DNA from: Dichotomocladium elegans | Taxonomy: Eukaryota; Mucoromycota; Mucoromycetes; Mucorales; Lichtheimiaceae | NCBI GenBank assembly: GCA_025716815.1 | Contig: JAIXMN010000018.1 | Coordinates: forward strand, 496,001-560,000 | DNA: 64,000 nucleotides | Direction: 5' to 3' | In this document: positions 21,646 through 35,962 of the stretch, in pieces | Layout of the letters: each line of letters opens with the position of its first letter | Numbering within the stretch: the stretch's first letter is position 1 | Position numbers and translations under genes: made by a program | The notes under the pieces: generated by a model | What the model saw: only the letters and a program-made list of their open reading frames with translations | Database searches by the model: none | Told to the model about the DNA's origin: nothing

Positions 21646-24636
21646 ATGGGCGACAATTGTATAATCAATGACCAACCCATTGACGACGATATAGCCCTAT
21701 TTAACATTGAGTCACCGCGATCACCGATACCCACAAAATCTCCCTTGAAACGGAAGCTTAACCAAGACAACCTACCGATCGCAACACAACCTACTCCACA
21801 TGCTGCTGATCCTACTGGCGGAATCACCGAGCCACAAGTCGAAACGGTGGTTGACATCTTGAAACGATTATTAACGCAAGTAAATATTGACGTTAAGCAT
21901 TCCAATGGTAAAATGAAAAAATAGGAGCATTAGAAGCAATGTAGAAGGGAAGAAGTGGAAAAAAGGGGGAAGCCTGACTTTATGCTAATTTGTAGATTGT
22001 CCCAAAGAATCGGGTCCAAACAATAACGGAGTGCAGGGTCTCATGACAAGCTTCATGACAACCTATCTCATATTTATCGAAATACTCCTATCGGACCTTT
22101 TAGGCCAAAATGCACCTTCTCGGACCCTTGAAGCATATATGTCCATATTTGATCCGCACGACCGCATCGTTGGCGACCTTCTTGGTCTGCAGTATATGCA
22201 AGCGACATACCAACCCTTGGTCGCTGAGTTACGGTATCAGTTACGCAGTAATAAGATCATATTCGGTTCTTTGCGGTGGATCGATACTATCTTTACGAAA
22301 TTCTATACGACTTACTTTCTTGAGGTTGCCGCCCAAAAACATCAGAAAGACCACGGCCAATTTTATACACCTCAGAGTGTTGTTCAATTCATGTGGCAAC
22401 TTTGCCTCAAAGATGATGCATCAGTTCCACTCGTGCTTGACCCTTGCATGGGCATGGGTGCTTTCCTTTGCGAATTCTTCACCCGCCTAGTAGACAAATG
22501 CATGTCCGTACCCAGCATTTGGAATAATGCATCCCGACTTCGACATTTACTCTGCACAGAAATCCCAGAGAACATATGGGGCGTCGAGATTGATGCGTTC
22601 GCACTTAAGCTTGGTAAACTCAACATGCTGGTCCATTTATTCCCGCTTTATAGACGGTTGCTGGACCTTGGCGAGACCAATGTGCATGTAAAACGATTTC
22701 ATTTCTTTTGCAACGACACCCTCAAGCTCACCGTTGAAGGCGATCTGTGGGAGCAAGAACAGTTACAGCGGCTCCGGGGATCGCTCAAATTTGAGTACAT
22801 TGTCACGAACCCGCCGTACATGATCAGGAAGACTGGATTCATAACTGAACCCGATCCAGTTCTTTATGATACATCCGTTCTAGGCGGCCGCGGCGTGCAA
22901 GCGTATGTCTACTTTATGTGGATATGTTTACAGCGCTGCGACCCACTTTCGGGCCAGTTATGCCTTATCACTCCTAGCCAATGGTTGATCCTAGAGTTCG
23001 CACGACGCCTGCGGTAAGTCCCTTATCTTTTACAAACATTTCAGTAAACTTATTAGTCTACATTCTTTTTTTTAATAGTGCTTGGATGTGGAAGCATTGC
23101 CAACTATTACAAATATACCAGTTTGAACCGTACAAAGTATGGCCAAAGGTACAAACCGACTCGCTGATCTTTCGTCTCCGCATGCGAGCGAGGAACTGTC
23201 AAGGGAACACTCTCTTTCTGCGCTACATGTCCCGTAAAGCAGACCTTGATGAGATACTTCATGCATACGCAGGTTTTGACCCAGCTCAGCCCGCTAACAT
23301 CTTGTACAAATCAACACCAACACAAGATGTTAATCGTATTCATCGGTCGCCTAATGCATCGTTTGCTTTTCTCTCGCCAACATCCAAATTATCTGATCAA
23401 CTTGCAGACCTGACTGTCGATCTCCCCCGCCTTTGCTACAGTGCCCGCTCTCCGCTGCTGTTCAATCGTGGTCCGAACACGAACCCGGTTTATGCACTCG
23501 TTGTCCGCACCCAATGGGCTCTTGATTATCTTGGCAAAGTCTGCTACGATCGGTGGCTACGCCCAGCCTTCTATTGGAGCGGTAAAACATCCGGTAACGA
23601 TAAGGAGAGCACTTTCTGGATGGCCCGTGACCCTCTCCGCTTATCAAAAAAGGAAACGTCACCGGCTGAGGCCTATTCGCCATTATATCAACCTGAGGCC
23701 TTCTATTCAATGGTGCTTGTGGATAAAGAAGGAGCGAAAGAACTCGAGGCATCTTACGCGGAGAATGGTGATGCAAGTCCGTATTGTGCCCTCTATCATT
23801 ATCTCAAGGACACGCGCCGAGAGCTCCAGCCGACCAAAGAGGATCAGGAGCTTGCATGGTGTCAATTTAACAAGTGCGGCGTTGATGTTCCGGTGAAGAT
23901 CGTGCATCCCATCAATTACGGGTATTTTACGCGTTCCCAACCGCGGCAGCGCTTCTTCATTGACCGAAAGCAGCTTTGCCTCACGAACCAATGCATGTAC
24001 TTCACTATCAAGCCCGATTGCCCATGGCAGTCGGCCGAATTCTTTTGTGGACTTCTTAATTCGAGTACGGTCCAACTATTTATCCGCGAACACTGTTATT
24101 ATGACCAACAAGGTCGTACCCGCTTTTTTGGAAAGCACATGGCAAATATTCCGTGTGCCTTGCCAACAGGACCAGAAGATGTCGAGCTCATGACCCTACT
24201 TGTCAAGACTGCCTCAGTAGCACGTGAATGTATCCACGGCATTGTTTGGCACACAGGGGTGCAAGGCGTAATGGAGAAGGTGCGCCGATGCAGCTGGGAT
24301 TTGTCGCCTGCCGATAAATTGCTTTTAGCCGATATGCGAATATCAGACATCATGCAGGCCATGACAAGCGCACTTTCCATTGACCAGCCTCACTGGATAC
24401 TTGACGAGTTGAAACTGAGGGCCGATCATTTGGTGGTCGATGAGTTGGTGCGTCTTCTCAAAATCGCGTCGCTTTGCCAGTATGGTATCGATCATTTAGC
24501 CTTTGAATTATATCAAATACCTCGGGATCTCGAGCAGCTGCTCGAGAAAGAGCTTGGATTAACAATCACAGAGCAGTGGAATGAATTACCACTAAGCTCT
24601 GTCGCGGAAAACCTGAAAGCTGTGTTCTTTTCTTAA
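21646..24636 (+). CDS. N6-adenine DNA methyltransferase, restriction-modification type
   Basis: Three exons (21646-21907, 21996-23013, 23079-24636) encode 945 residues, the size of bacterial type IIG/IIL enzymes. The motif order is that of gamma-class N6-adenine methyltransferases: motif X GQFYTP (208-213), SAM-binding motif I DPCMGMGAFL (236-245), an acidic end of strand 2 in GVEIDAFALKL (about 283-293), and catalytic motif IV NPPY (359-362). The second half (about 430-945) resembles TaqI/Eco57I-like target-recognition regions, including a GLLNSSTVQLFI helix and FFGKHMANIPCALP. The N-terminal 90 residues are Pro/Ser-rich with a basic SPLKRKL, unlike bacterial enzymes. I see no PD-(D/E)xK nuclease motif, and no restriction gene lies nearby. 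Expected reaction: SAM-dependent methylation of adenine N6 in a specific DNA sequence. Upstream in-frame codons exist, so the start could lie earlier. Confidence 0.88.
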
Positions 24637-24839
24637 CTATCCTTTGTAATTGTTTATAATACTAATACTAGTACTTCTAATTTAATAATATTTGATCCGA
24701 TATCAGAATCGGCTCTTTTTTTAATACTTCAGTCTGATATGTATCATCAGTAGTATTTCGTCATGGCAACTTTCTCTTTAGAATTTCTGATAACAAATCA
24801 GAATGGGAGATTGTGCTCTGTGTTGCTTAGTCTCAATAA

Positions 24840-27484
<2,645 letters not shown>

Positions 27485-27718
27485 AACTACCCTTTCTCGT
27501 TAAACATTCGACCCTCCAAAAAAAAAAGAAAACTCCCACGCGTAATCCTCTGCATTTGAGCTAAAAATATCACGGCATTCTTTTTGTTTACATTGCTCCC
27601 TCTCTCACTCTCTTTCTCTATCATATTTTCTTTCTATTTTTCCCTCGTATATCATTAGTCTTGTTCTTTTGTAAACATCAACCAATCTCTATTAAAATAG
27701 TATCAAGACAAAACCCTT

Positions 27719-28675
27719 CTATTGTTGGCGTGACGTCCGCTCTGCATACAACGCCTCTGCCCAAGCCTTGACTACAGGATGCTTGAACTTGCCCTGCGTC
27801 GAATCAAAGAAGGACTGCAATGCCTTTTTGTCGGCTAAAAGTGAGACAGGAAAGGGCAAATGATCTCAATATGTATACAGGAAATAATCCTCCTTTGCAC
27901 TCGCTGCTTACACTTTTCGTATTCGAGTGCCTGAACGATCATTTCAAACTTGTCAAGATCCTTGACCAGCAAGGCTTCAGGTGTTTTTGCATCCTCATAT
28001 TCTTGCCATAGATCTACAATTTCTTGCGCCAATGACGTATTTCCCAGCAAGGACAAGAATTCATGCATTGCCGCCTATAAATCACAAAAGAGAAGAGATA
28101 AAAATTATCGGATGCCATTTCCCCCCCCCAAAAAAACACACACACACACACACACACACATTCTCTCTCTCTCTCTCGCGCGCGCGCGCGAACGTTTACT
28201 TACACGTTCCTGTTGGTACTTGTCTTCCTTGCTGACTCCAGCATGGGGAGTAATATCACCCTTAACATCCTGATGAATAATAGAGCTCACACGCAACTGG
28301 GTAAAAGAAACTGTCAACCTACCACCACAGCTTCCGCGAGATCATGAACAATGGCCATTTTCACACACCTGCGCAATTCGAGTTTGGCTTAATGCAAGCT
28401 ACTGGGATTATTTTTTTGCGCATACTTGCTACGGTCCAACGACGGATCATCAATGATCATCGCCATGACACCCATGCGATGCATGTGATCGGCGATCGAT
28501 TCAGGTTGTTGGATTCCGTTGTCGACCCAGCCTGTTCGTTTGGTTCTCTAAGAGAGCGGGTTTCCACGCATGCATTGGTGAAACGCGCATTGCATTCTTA
28601 ATCGCTATTTCTTACTTTCAGGTTCTGGATAATGTGCAAAAACTGTATCACGCTTGCAGGATTGCTTTGAGACAT
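27719..28675 (-). CDS. HD-domain hydrolase, HDDC2/YGK1 type
   Basis: Six exons (28616-28675, 28426-28547, 28323-28368, 28204-28269, 27912-28074, 27719-27834) encode 190 residues. The family hydrolyses deoxynucleoside 5'-monophosphates with a divalent metal. Metal ligands are visible in order: H of DHMHRMG, the HD of AIVHDLAEA, and D of KDLDKFEM. The substrate-proximal RTGWVDNGI and QPESIADH match the human protein HDDC2. The HD helix is cut by a phase-0 intron right after AEAVV. Intron 4 (28075-28203) holds a large mixed microsatellite. The gene ends 234 bases from the end of RLI1, convergent with it. Confidence 0.93.
28121..28190. repeat. Composite C9/A7/(CA)n/(CT)n/(CG)n repeat
   Basis: In intron 4 of the HD hydrolase gene a poly-C and poly-A run leads into about twelve CA, seven CT and seven CG repeats without interruption. 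It includes Z-DNA-prone alternating purine-pyrimidine at both ends. Confidence 0.9.
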
Positions 28676-29021
28676 TATGAAAAGATAGACAGATCGGCGA
28701 GTGCGAGAATTTTGGGATGTTTAGAGTTCTCGTGAAGAGTAGTCGCGCGCGCGCGCACCGCGCAACGAAATAAATTGCTGGTGACCAGCGCTCCCCCAAC
28801 ACACACACACCCGTATACGTATATTGGGATTCCCACTCCAAAAGGAGCTTCAGCAGCTGTTCCAGTTCATCCCCAGCAAGGCATATGGGCCATGCCCCCA
28901 GGACCCTTATTCTTTATTACAAGGTATCTATAGTTTTCGTTCCAACTGTCCTTGAGTTGACACAATGCGCCGATGGTTAAACGAAACAAAAGACGGAGTG
29001 GTATCAACCTGGTCGATCGTC
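28676..29021. other. Intergenic between the HD hydrolase and EMC5
   Basis: About 350 bases: the HD hydrolase promoter and the EMC5 3' end, both genes being on the minus strand. A short CG-alternating run lies near 28745-28757 and CA repeats near 28798-28810. No gene seen. Confidence 0.55.
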
Positions 29022-29476
29022 CTATTGCCCCACCAACCCCACCACATAAAATGAGTAATTCTCTAGCCAGCCAGCCAGCTCTTCCTTGCTTTTCCACCGT
29101 TTGACATACATGGTCGCCATATAGGATGAGAAGAGAATGTTTTTAAAAGGCTGTGCAGAGATAACGACGCCAACGAGTGTCACAAAGGCTGCCAGGAGGC
29201 ACTCGACTGTAATCTACAAAGCAAATTCACATTACACGTGGGGAATGCTATTTTGAAATATGCAATATTACCTCAATGGGGAGTGATGCCTCGGTCTGAT
29301 CCACGGCTTTCAAATAGGCGCGATCTACAAAGAATGTGAGACGCCATCCAGGTATGTTTAGACATCGAGAGCCTTTTGTAAGTTTGTGCATTCATACGCT
29401 CATAGGTTGAATAGGCCGAGTGTGCGAGAAAAAGTGAGCTAACGATGGCCAAGACCTTTCCAAAGCTGCTGCTCAT
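29022..29476 (-). CDS. EMC5: ER membrane protein complex subunit 5
   Basis: Three exons (29398-29476, 29272-29324, 29022-29213) encode 107 residues. EMC5 (MMGT1 in animals) is a two-helix core subunit of the EMC insertase, which places tail-anchored and multipass proteins into the ER membrane. Helix 1 is KVLAIVSSLFLAHSAYSTYE at the N-terminus; the luminal-side strand LPIEITVECLLAAFVTLVGV starts helix 2; the cytosolic tail has the family's FSSYMATMYVKRW. Length and spacing fit fungal EMC5. It precedes prefoldin 3 and the HD hydrolase on the same strand, but each gene has its own promoter gap. Confidence 0.93.
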
Positions 29477-29747
29477 TGGTTAAAATGCAAGTTGTTCGCT
29501 TAAGCAGAGGGGCGCAGACGAGATACGTCTCTGGCGGGGAAATTTTCCTTAATATATGGTCCCGTCCAAGCACGGTTAAGATCCAATTTAAGGGAAGCAG
29601 AGAGAGAGAGAAAGAGAGAGGGAGAGAGATTCCAGCAAACAAGCTCTCCACCGCCTGATTCGCCTATACACACACACACACACACATCCATTCTCTAGCC
29701 ATTCGCAAGAAGCAATCAGGGACTGAATAAGATGAAGGAAGTAGATT

Positions 29748-30633
29748 TTATTGCGCTGCCTGCTCCCGAGCCAATCGTCGTTGCTTGACGTCCCAGTTGT
29801 ATACTCGTGCGGTATCTGTAAAGCATTAGAGTCAAGGATGTACAGTTTGATATGCGTTTGCCTTCCCATCTCTCTCCATCATTATCATCAAATCTGATCA
29901 AAAGGATACTGACTTCCATCGTAGTGATCTGGTCCCTCAAGAACTCGAGATCCTCAATGGTATTTTTCAACGATGTCTTCGCGGTGTCACGCTTGGATGT
30001 CAATAGGTCTTTTGCTTCATCAAACGTGTATTCGAGCATCACATTGGCCTGTCGGGAATCAACTGGTCAGTCTAGGCCTTCTTGTTCTGGCGCGTAGTGC
30101 TTACACCCAACCAAAGGTACACAGTGCCTGAGGGCTGGACCTTGGCCTTGCAATAGAGCGTATCGTTCAGTTCATAATCGGTGTACACAGGTTCATCTGC
30201 ATTCTGCTTCTCGGCCAAAAAATTGACCATCGCAATCGTCTTCTCGATTTCGGGTATTTTCTCCTCAAGCACTTTGCGTCGCTGCAACAAGTTTATCTCC
30301 ATAAACTTGTATTTGCTAAATCGCGACAGGGAGAGAGATTGGGTGAATAAAAGAGCTTCTTTACCATAATGACAGTAGTCCATCTATTGTTACCTGATGG
30401 CTTCTTGGAACTTTCTCAGGACGGCCTCCACGGGCTCAGCAGGAGACACATAATCTTCCACGCGTTCCTAACAGCAAGTTAAATAAAAAAAAACGATCGG
30501 TAGGTTACCAACGATGCCACTATAGGTTGAAGTGGGCGAGGGGCAGGTCAATTTTTTTTATTATTGTATAAAGACTCACAACAAAGGGGGATCGTGGGAT
30601 GCCCCGAGGATTTGATTCCATCTGAGTTGCCAT
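29748..30633 (-). CDS. PAC10: Prefoldin subunit 3 (VBP1/PAC10)
   Basis: Five exons (30580-30633, 30394-30467, 30105-30315, 29910-30048, 29748-29815) encode 181 residues. This alpha-type prefoldin subunit is part of the hexamer that passes unfolded actin and tubulin to the CCT chaperonin. After a short N-terminus with GIPRSPFVERVEDYV come the first coiled coil (FQEAISKYKFMEINL), the beta hairpins (YTDYELNDTLYCKAKV, TVYLWLGANVMLEY) and the second coiled coil, ending at ARVYNWDVKQRR. Intron 4 uses the GTATCC donor after GTCA; it gives the conserved MEVNTARVYNWDV junction. Confidence 0.95.
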
Positions 30634-30782
30634 GTCAAAAAAGAGAGTGTGTGAGTGGATATGTGTTCGCGAAGGAAGGGGCGTGTGTGTGCGAGAGAAA
30701 TGGTGTTACAGCGAGCACTTATCCCCGCTCTGGCAAAAAAAAAAAAAAAAAAAAAGAGAGAGGGGGGGTGGAAAAATAGAAC

Positions 30783-32678
30783 TCAGAATTTCTTGACTAA
30801 ATTCAGACCATCTTGGTTTTGATCTTTCTTGAAAGCCAGGCCAATCCTGTTCTCCGTAGGATCAAAGGAAATATAGAATAGGTTGGTAAAAGCAGTACCA
30901 AGCACCCAGTCTCGCACTGAGTTACTTCCACGGGCAATGCGGGTCGCACAACAGTCTCTGCGGCGGTCGATCACGCGTGTCCAATACTGAGGCGGGATTT
31001 CCACCAGATAGTTTCCGAGATACAACTCGAGATTAGGCAACGTGCTGATTTTGGAGCATTTGACTTTGTACGTCTGGGTATCATCCTGAAGCTTGCCGCC
31101 ATAGACCTCATGGAAAATGTCGGCCTGATCGGCTGGCATGGTAATATACTGTTGCGAGGTACTGATAGATGCAACAGCGTTGCTCTTTTGTTGAATCATA
31201 AGATCCATACCGAATCGCACAAGCGTGATTGGTATATCCCATCTTCCGCCGCTGTTTTCCGCCAGATCAATGTATTGAATATCGCCTTTGATTGCATTCT
31301 TGTCAATACCACCTATTGGGCATGATAAATTGAGATGACATAGAATAAAGACAAGACATGAAGTGTGTGCATCATATACCGAGAACAAGATAGCCAGCAG
31401 GCGCATCCGTATTGTGTCGTTTGACGAATCCAAACCCATCTGAAGTAATACCGATACCTCCGCTTGTTATTGTGGTATCTGTTGTTGTAGCAACTGTGAT
31501 TGCTGTCGCCATGGCCGTGGTTGTCGCAGCAGCGATAGTACTAGAAGAAGTTACAGGCATTGGAGTAGAGACACTAGGTGCGCTGGAATTGGTTGCGGAT
31601 TCGATGGTCGATGAGGATGACGACGGAGTGCTGCTAGTTGCAGAACTAGAGGCCAATAACCCGGACTGACCAAATCCATTATCACTAGATGATGTTGTGT
31701 ACATGCCAAACTGTGCGCTTTCGAGACCAATGGCCTGCTGATAGGCGTTTGTTACGAAGCTAGAGGCACCGAAAACATCCCGACGTATCAAGTCTGTGTG
31801 TGATTGAAAGAAAATCACGGTTAGTTTGTCCCCTTTTTTTCCTTTGGTAAAAAAACCGGGGTGCATTTTACTCTTGGTAGGATTCGTGTAGAAAGTTGTA
31901 TGATTGAAGTCGACGTCACGTCCGAGGCCAAAATAACCATCTATCAAATAGTTAATAGATTCGGTAAATACGAGGGAGAAGGATTATGATACGTTATCGT
32001 AAATAGAAACATACCAAAACCATGGTCAAATCCAGTCATCCGATATGCTCCGCCAAAAGGCATTTTAACTTTTTGCCCACCAAACTCAACGTCATCCAAG
32101 TAAATGGTGGTTTCGACGCAAGCATTGTCGTATTTCACTTTGAATTTCTGGCCTGTTGACTCGGCTGTTTTCGACCGAGTAGAATAAAAAGTACATCTGC
32201 CAAGACAATTTTCGGTCTTACACTACGTCGGTTGTGTGTGTGTGTGTTTAGATGTGAGGGTAATCAAGAAAATAAATTAGGAACCTACACGAGAGCCACG
32301 GACCCAGGAATAGCCAGAACCTTAACCTGGGTTAGCTGCCGAGCAAATGCATATAGAATGAACATCCACTTACTTGTATCGAAAGCCATGGTGAACTCTT
32401 GGGGAGGTGATCCAATGAGTACTTTCCCGCCGAGCTGATTTGCATCCATTTTTAAGGAGGACGCGCATAATTTTTTTTCTTTGTTGGCAAACAAAATGCG
32501 GCGTTCTCTTTATTCTTTAAAATGAAGCAGCGAAGGCACTTACCACCCCGTTGTCCAGCTGTTCTGCCCCTGTTCGCACGATTCCATCGTTAGTGCGTCT
32601 GTAGAGAGGAATCGTGACTGGGTCTGCAAACGCTGCCGGAGCAGCTAGAAACGCCAGCCAAAAAAGCGTTTGCCGCAT
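30783..32678 (-). CDS. Pepsin-like (A1) protein, second active-site Asp missing
   Basis: Seven exons (32544-32678, 32374-32434, 32289-32320, 32015-32222, 31872-31940, 31380-31793, 30783-31312) encode 482 residues. A signal peptide (about 1-19) is followed by a short propeptide and a bilobal pepsin fold. Lobe 1 has VLIGSPPQEFTMAFDTSSGYSWV with catalytic Asp64, and a cysteine loop. Lobe 2 has the GYLVLGGID, WDIPI and DWVLGTAF landmarks, but where pepsins have DTGT the sequence reads ASIST, so Ser355 replaces the second Asp. A Ser/Thr/Ala-rich insert (about 217-280) separates the lobes. It is probably a secreted protein without normal peptidase activity, perhaps a binding or inhibitor-decoy protein. 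The fold is certain; the role is not. Confidence 0.85.
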
Positions 32679-33929
32679 TATACGTATGGTGTGGTACGGA
32701 CGAATTATGGAAAAGTATAGAAAAGAGGGGATTAAAGAGAAAAGAAAGAGAAGAAAAATGCTTTACTTGTGTTCGAAGCAAGGGACAAAATGCTTTTAGG
32801 TTATTGGACCCATATTCCAGGAGTTTTATTTTCCTAAAAAAAAAAAAATGTTTATTCAGTGACCGCAGTGGGTTTGCTTTGGAGTATCTGCAATAGCTGC
32901 AGTCCGGATGAGGGGAGGTGATCCAGATAGGATCAACTAGATTAGGTGACCATGATGATAGCTGGCTAGCTCGTCGATGCTCTATTGCCTTCGGCGCGGA
33001 AACAGGATGAAGTCGAAATTTGCCAGAAACTGAAGAGTAACGAAACGACAGAGTGCAGAAAACGACTTCATCCCGAACCGGTTCTTACAAAATGAAATTA
33101 GATGTTGTGTGACATGCTGTAATCCAGGAGACTGATTATCGGGAGATCGCTGTTGTCATATTGACTTTCACGACTTCTATAAATATACGAGTGCTCACGT
33201 CGGCGTTTTCTGAATGTACTTTCATAAATGAGCAACCTATGTACTTTTATTATGTGGGAAAGAGGTTATTGTTTGCCGAAAACCGGGGCATAAGCATCTG
33301 CCCATCCTCATCCCAGCTTTTTAAATATTTATTTTAAATGAAGCCTTTAGCACATAACCACAGTTGTTGCGAATTGCATAGGGTGCTTGAACAAAGAAAC
33401 TGCATCAAGTCATATCCTTACCATTATGGTCACAGTGAAAAACTGCCGCTATAACTGATGTTAGTTTAATAAATGGAAATCGCTGCTGTTATTTCCAATC
33501 GAGATAGAAGTTATTCTGTGTGTTTCATTTATGCATAGGATAAAAAATATCGACATGCTGAGTGGGAGCTCCGTGTCGTTACCCTTTCATCCCAAACACT
33601 TCATTATGCAATCGTCAATCTGGTTTGTTGTTCGTTTTAAATCAGGAAACAACGAATACGGTCATTCTCCCAAACAGCCGTGCTGTAGGTAACCGCGACG
33701 ATTTACATTTAATAGAGTATGCCATAATCCAAATTTGATAACTACAGGTGAATAGCGATTTTCTAAGTAGAGCAGGCTGATATCCTTATACAGCAGTCAT
33801 AATGGGTTCCAAGGAAGTGCAGACGTAGTACACAATCAAAGTGAATTTTGTAAAATTCGGTTAGAGCTTTGCGACAATGGTTCAAGCAATGTAATAGAGT
33901 GATGGAAGTCTACTAAAAGTTTCGTGTTG
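32679..33929. other. Intergenic, AT-rich, nothing recognised
   Basis: About 1.25 kb between the promoter of the pepsin-like gene and the 3' end of HAT1. No open frame above 60 codons with coding character, no tRNA and no repeat beyond a 12-base poly-A were seen. Confidence 0.6.
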
Positions 33930-35790
33930 TTACAGCATTTCCAATATACGATGATAGTCTTCCACTACGCCTTCATATGTCTGGTGTAACTTTTCTTTCC
34001 TGTCATCGGCCTCTAGTTCTCGTAGTGCATCCTATTGCCCTTGCTTGTTATTTCCTTGTATGTGCAAATAAACAAACGTTCAATGGGGTCTTACAAGATT
34101 AAACAGGTAAAGCCGCTGTTTGACCTGCAGTCGGAAAGCCTTGTATTCATCTTTTTTCAGCTTATTCAACCTAGAGAGCAAGTGCATCTCGACACATCGT
34201 TGGATTTGTCTCTATTATGCGGTTAGGATTAGCTTCGACACTTGGCGAATCTATTATCGGATATGCAGCGAGGCTTACGTCTGTGAGCTTAAACTTATCA
34301 CGTAATTCCTTAAAGGTTGATTTTGAAACAGGCGCAGTCAAGCCGTCAAAAGCATGGTTTGTAATCAGCGTACGCATATCATTTTTATCGCGCATATCAG
34401 AGAAATCTTCGTTGGGATCCTCAACTTGATTTACATTCGGCATTAGCAACGCTAACTGCTTCTCCCCAAAGAAGCTTCTTCGTACCTGTGATCTCTTTGA
34501 CATCTTTCCGGGACATGAAAATCTCATATAATGTTTGATAAAGTTCACCTTTGGGCCATGATGGTGAGTTCCATGATCTCCCCTTTTCATTAGAAAGTCT
34601 GTAGCTTACTTCCATGCCCTTGCTTCTGGAATGGCGGTAGGACGACAAATTGACTGGAAAATTGATTTCGTTACAATGATTACTATCTGACCAAGCTGTG
34701 TCTCATCCTTTTACCTGATACGCATACGCGTACACTCTGGCCAGAAAAAGAAAGGATAGGTGGTTGCATAGCCCACAAAGTGGTATGTGTCTGAATCGCC
34801 CATATGCTCCCGCTGAAATCTAAAGCATCACAATAAGCTTGTGAGAAAGCTATAAACATTTCAGAGCCTTGTGCTTACATGGTATAGATTTCCCATTTTT
34901 CATCATCGTCTTCAATATAACTCGAGCCCTCAATAAACAAAAGGACAAAGAGCTGCATACGACGATGATACTCACGGAATTTGCTGCTTTTAAAAGAGGA
35001 CTGTCATAGGTGTAGATAGCCAGAAGTTATTAAGTTGAAACCAGTTTCTACTCGCATACGTGAAATGTGTCAAACATACCGTGTAAATCTCAAAATGTTC
35101 TTCTACCCCATCCTCGTTTTCTCGGCTGTATTCATGGATCTTTTCGCCAATAGGTCTGAACGACTTTGCGTCCTCCAGGACAGCCCGCTGAAATTCGTCA
35201 CCATTACTAATCAGATCTAACAGGATGTTATGCTAATATCAGTTGCTGTTTGGACTATTTCTGATTTGCGACAAACCTGGAGGAAGATACTCCTTCAATA
35301 TGCCGAACACGTCATCCGCTCTAATGTGTTCTGCAGTAGCTCCAGGGGCAGACGAATTCGTTGCCGACTGGTATTTTTGCTTGTAATCTATGCGGGGATA
35401 CAGCCGAAGTGAGCCGGAGGAGTACGAAAGCTTTAAAGAAGTAACGTTTTCATATGTCAGATAAAATGAGATAACGAAGTTGTCGATCGTACATGCGGGG
35501 CGGTGCAATTGCTACGAACAAGGTTATACCTGGATGGATAGGCCTTTGTAACCAAACACCACTTCTTGTTCCCCAAATATAGGATAGGTAAAGGAAGGCT
35601 GAAATGCGACAGCCTCGACCGGATCACGCGTCTCGCCATTGTGCTGTGGTCGCACTGAACGTACGTTTCCGATTAGATCAAGTTCTTAAAAAGGGGTTTC
35701 ATCTTCTTTCCAACCTAGCTGGATTGTGGTTCGCTCTGTTGTTTTTGCGATCCAAGGGGCCATTTGTGTAGGAATCGCTGCTAGGTCCAT
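33930..35790 (-). CDS. HAT1: Type B histone acetyltransferase HAT1
   Basis: Eleven exons (35715-35790, 35530-35684, 35277-35430, 35080-35216, 34879-35000, 34715-34819, 34610-34653, 34486-34548, 34279-34424, 34095-34211, 33930-34031) encode 406 residues. HAT1 acetylates new histone H4 at Lys5 and Lys12 before chromatin assembly. The N-terminal FQPSFTYPIFGEQEVVFGYK, then YHRRMQLFVLLFIEG and the GNAT core VGYATTYPFFFW and VVLPPFQKQGHG (acetyl-CoA binding), followed by VEDPNEDFSDMRDKND, are all as in yeast and human HAT1. The C-terminal helices end YEGVVEDYHRILEML. Intron 1 has a weaker GTTGGA donor. The start lies 172 bases from FCF2 on the other strand, a shared promoter. Confidence 0.95.
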
Positions 35791-35962
35791 GGGAAGGTTG
35801 TGTGCGATAAGAAGGGGTAAAAAAGAGCAAAAAGATTTGATGCTTGGTCCTGTAAAACCGAGTGTGGAGTCTATTTTTTCGGTCCATGCAAATTCAGCAG
35901 AAAAAAATTATTTTAAATCCATTTTCTTCCACTTTATTATTGTATCGCCCTGATAGAATACT

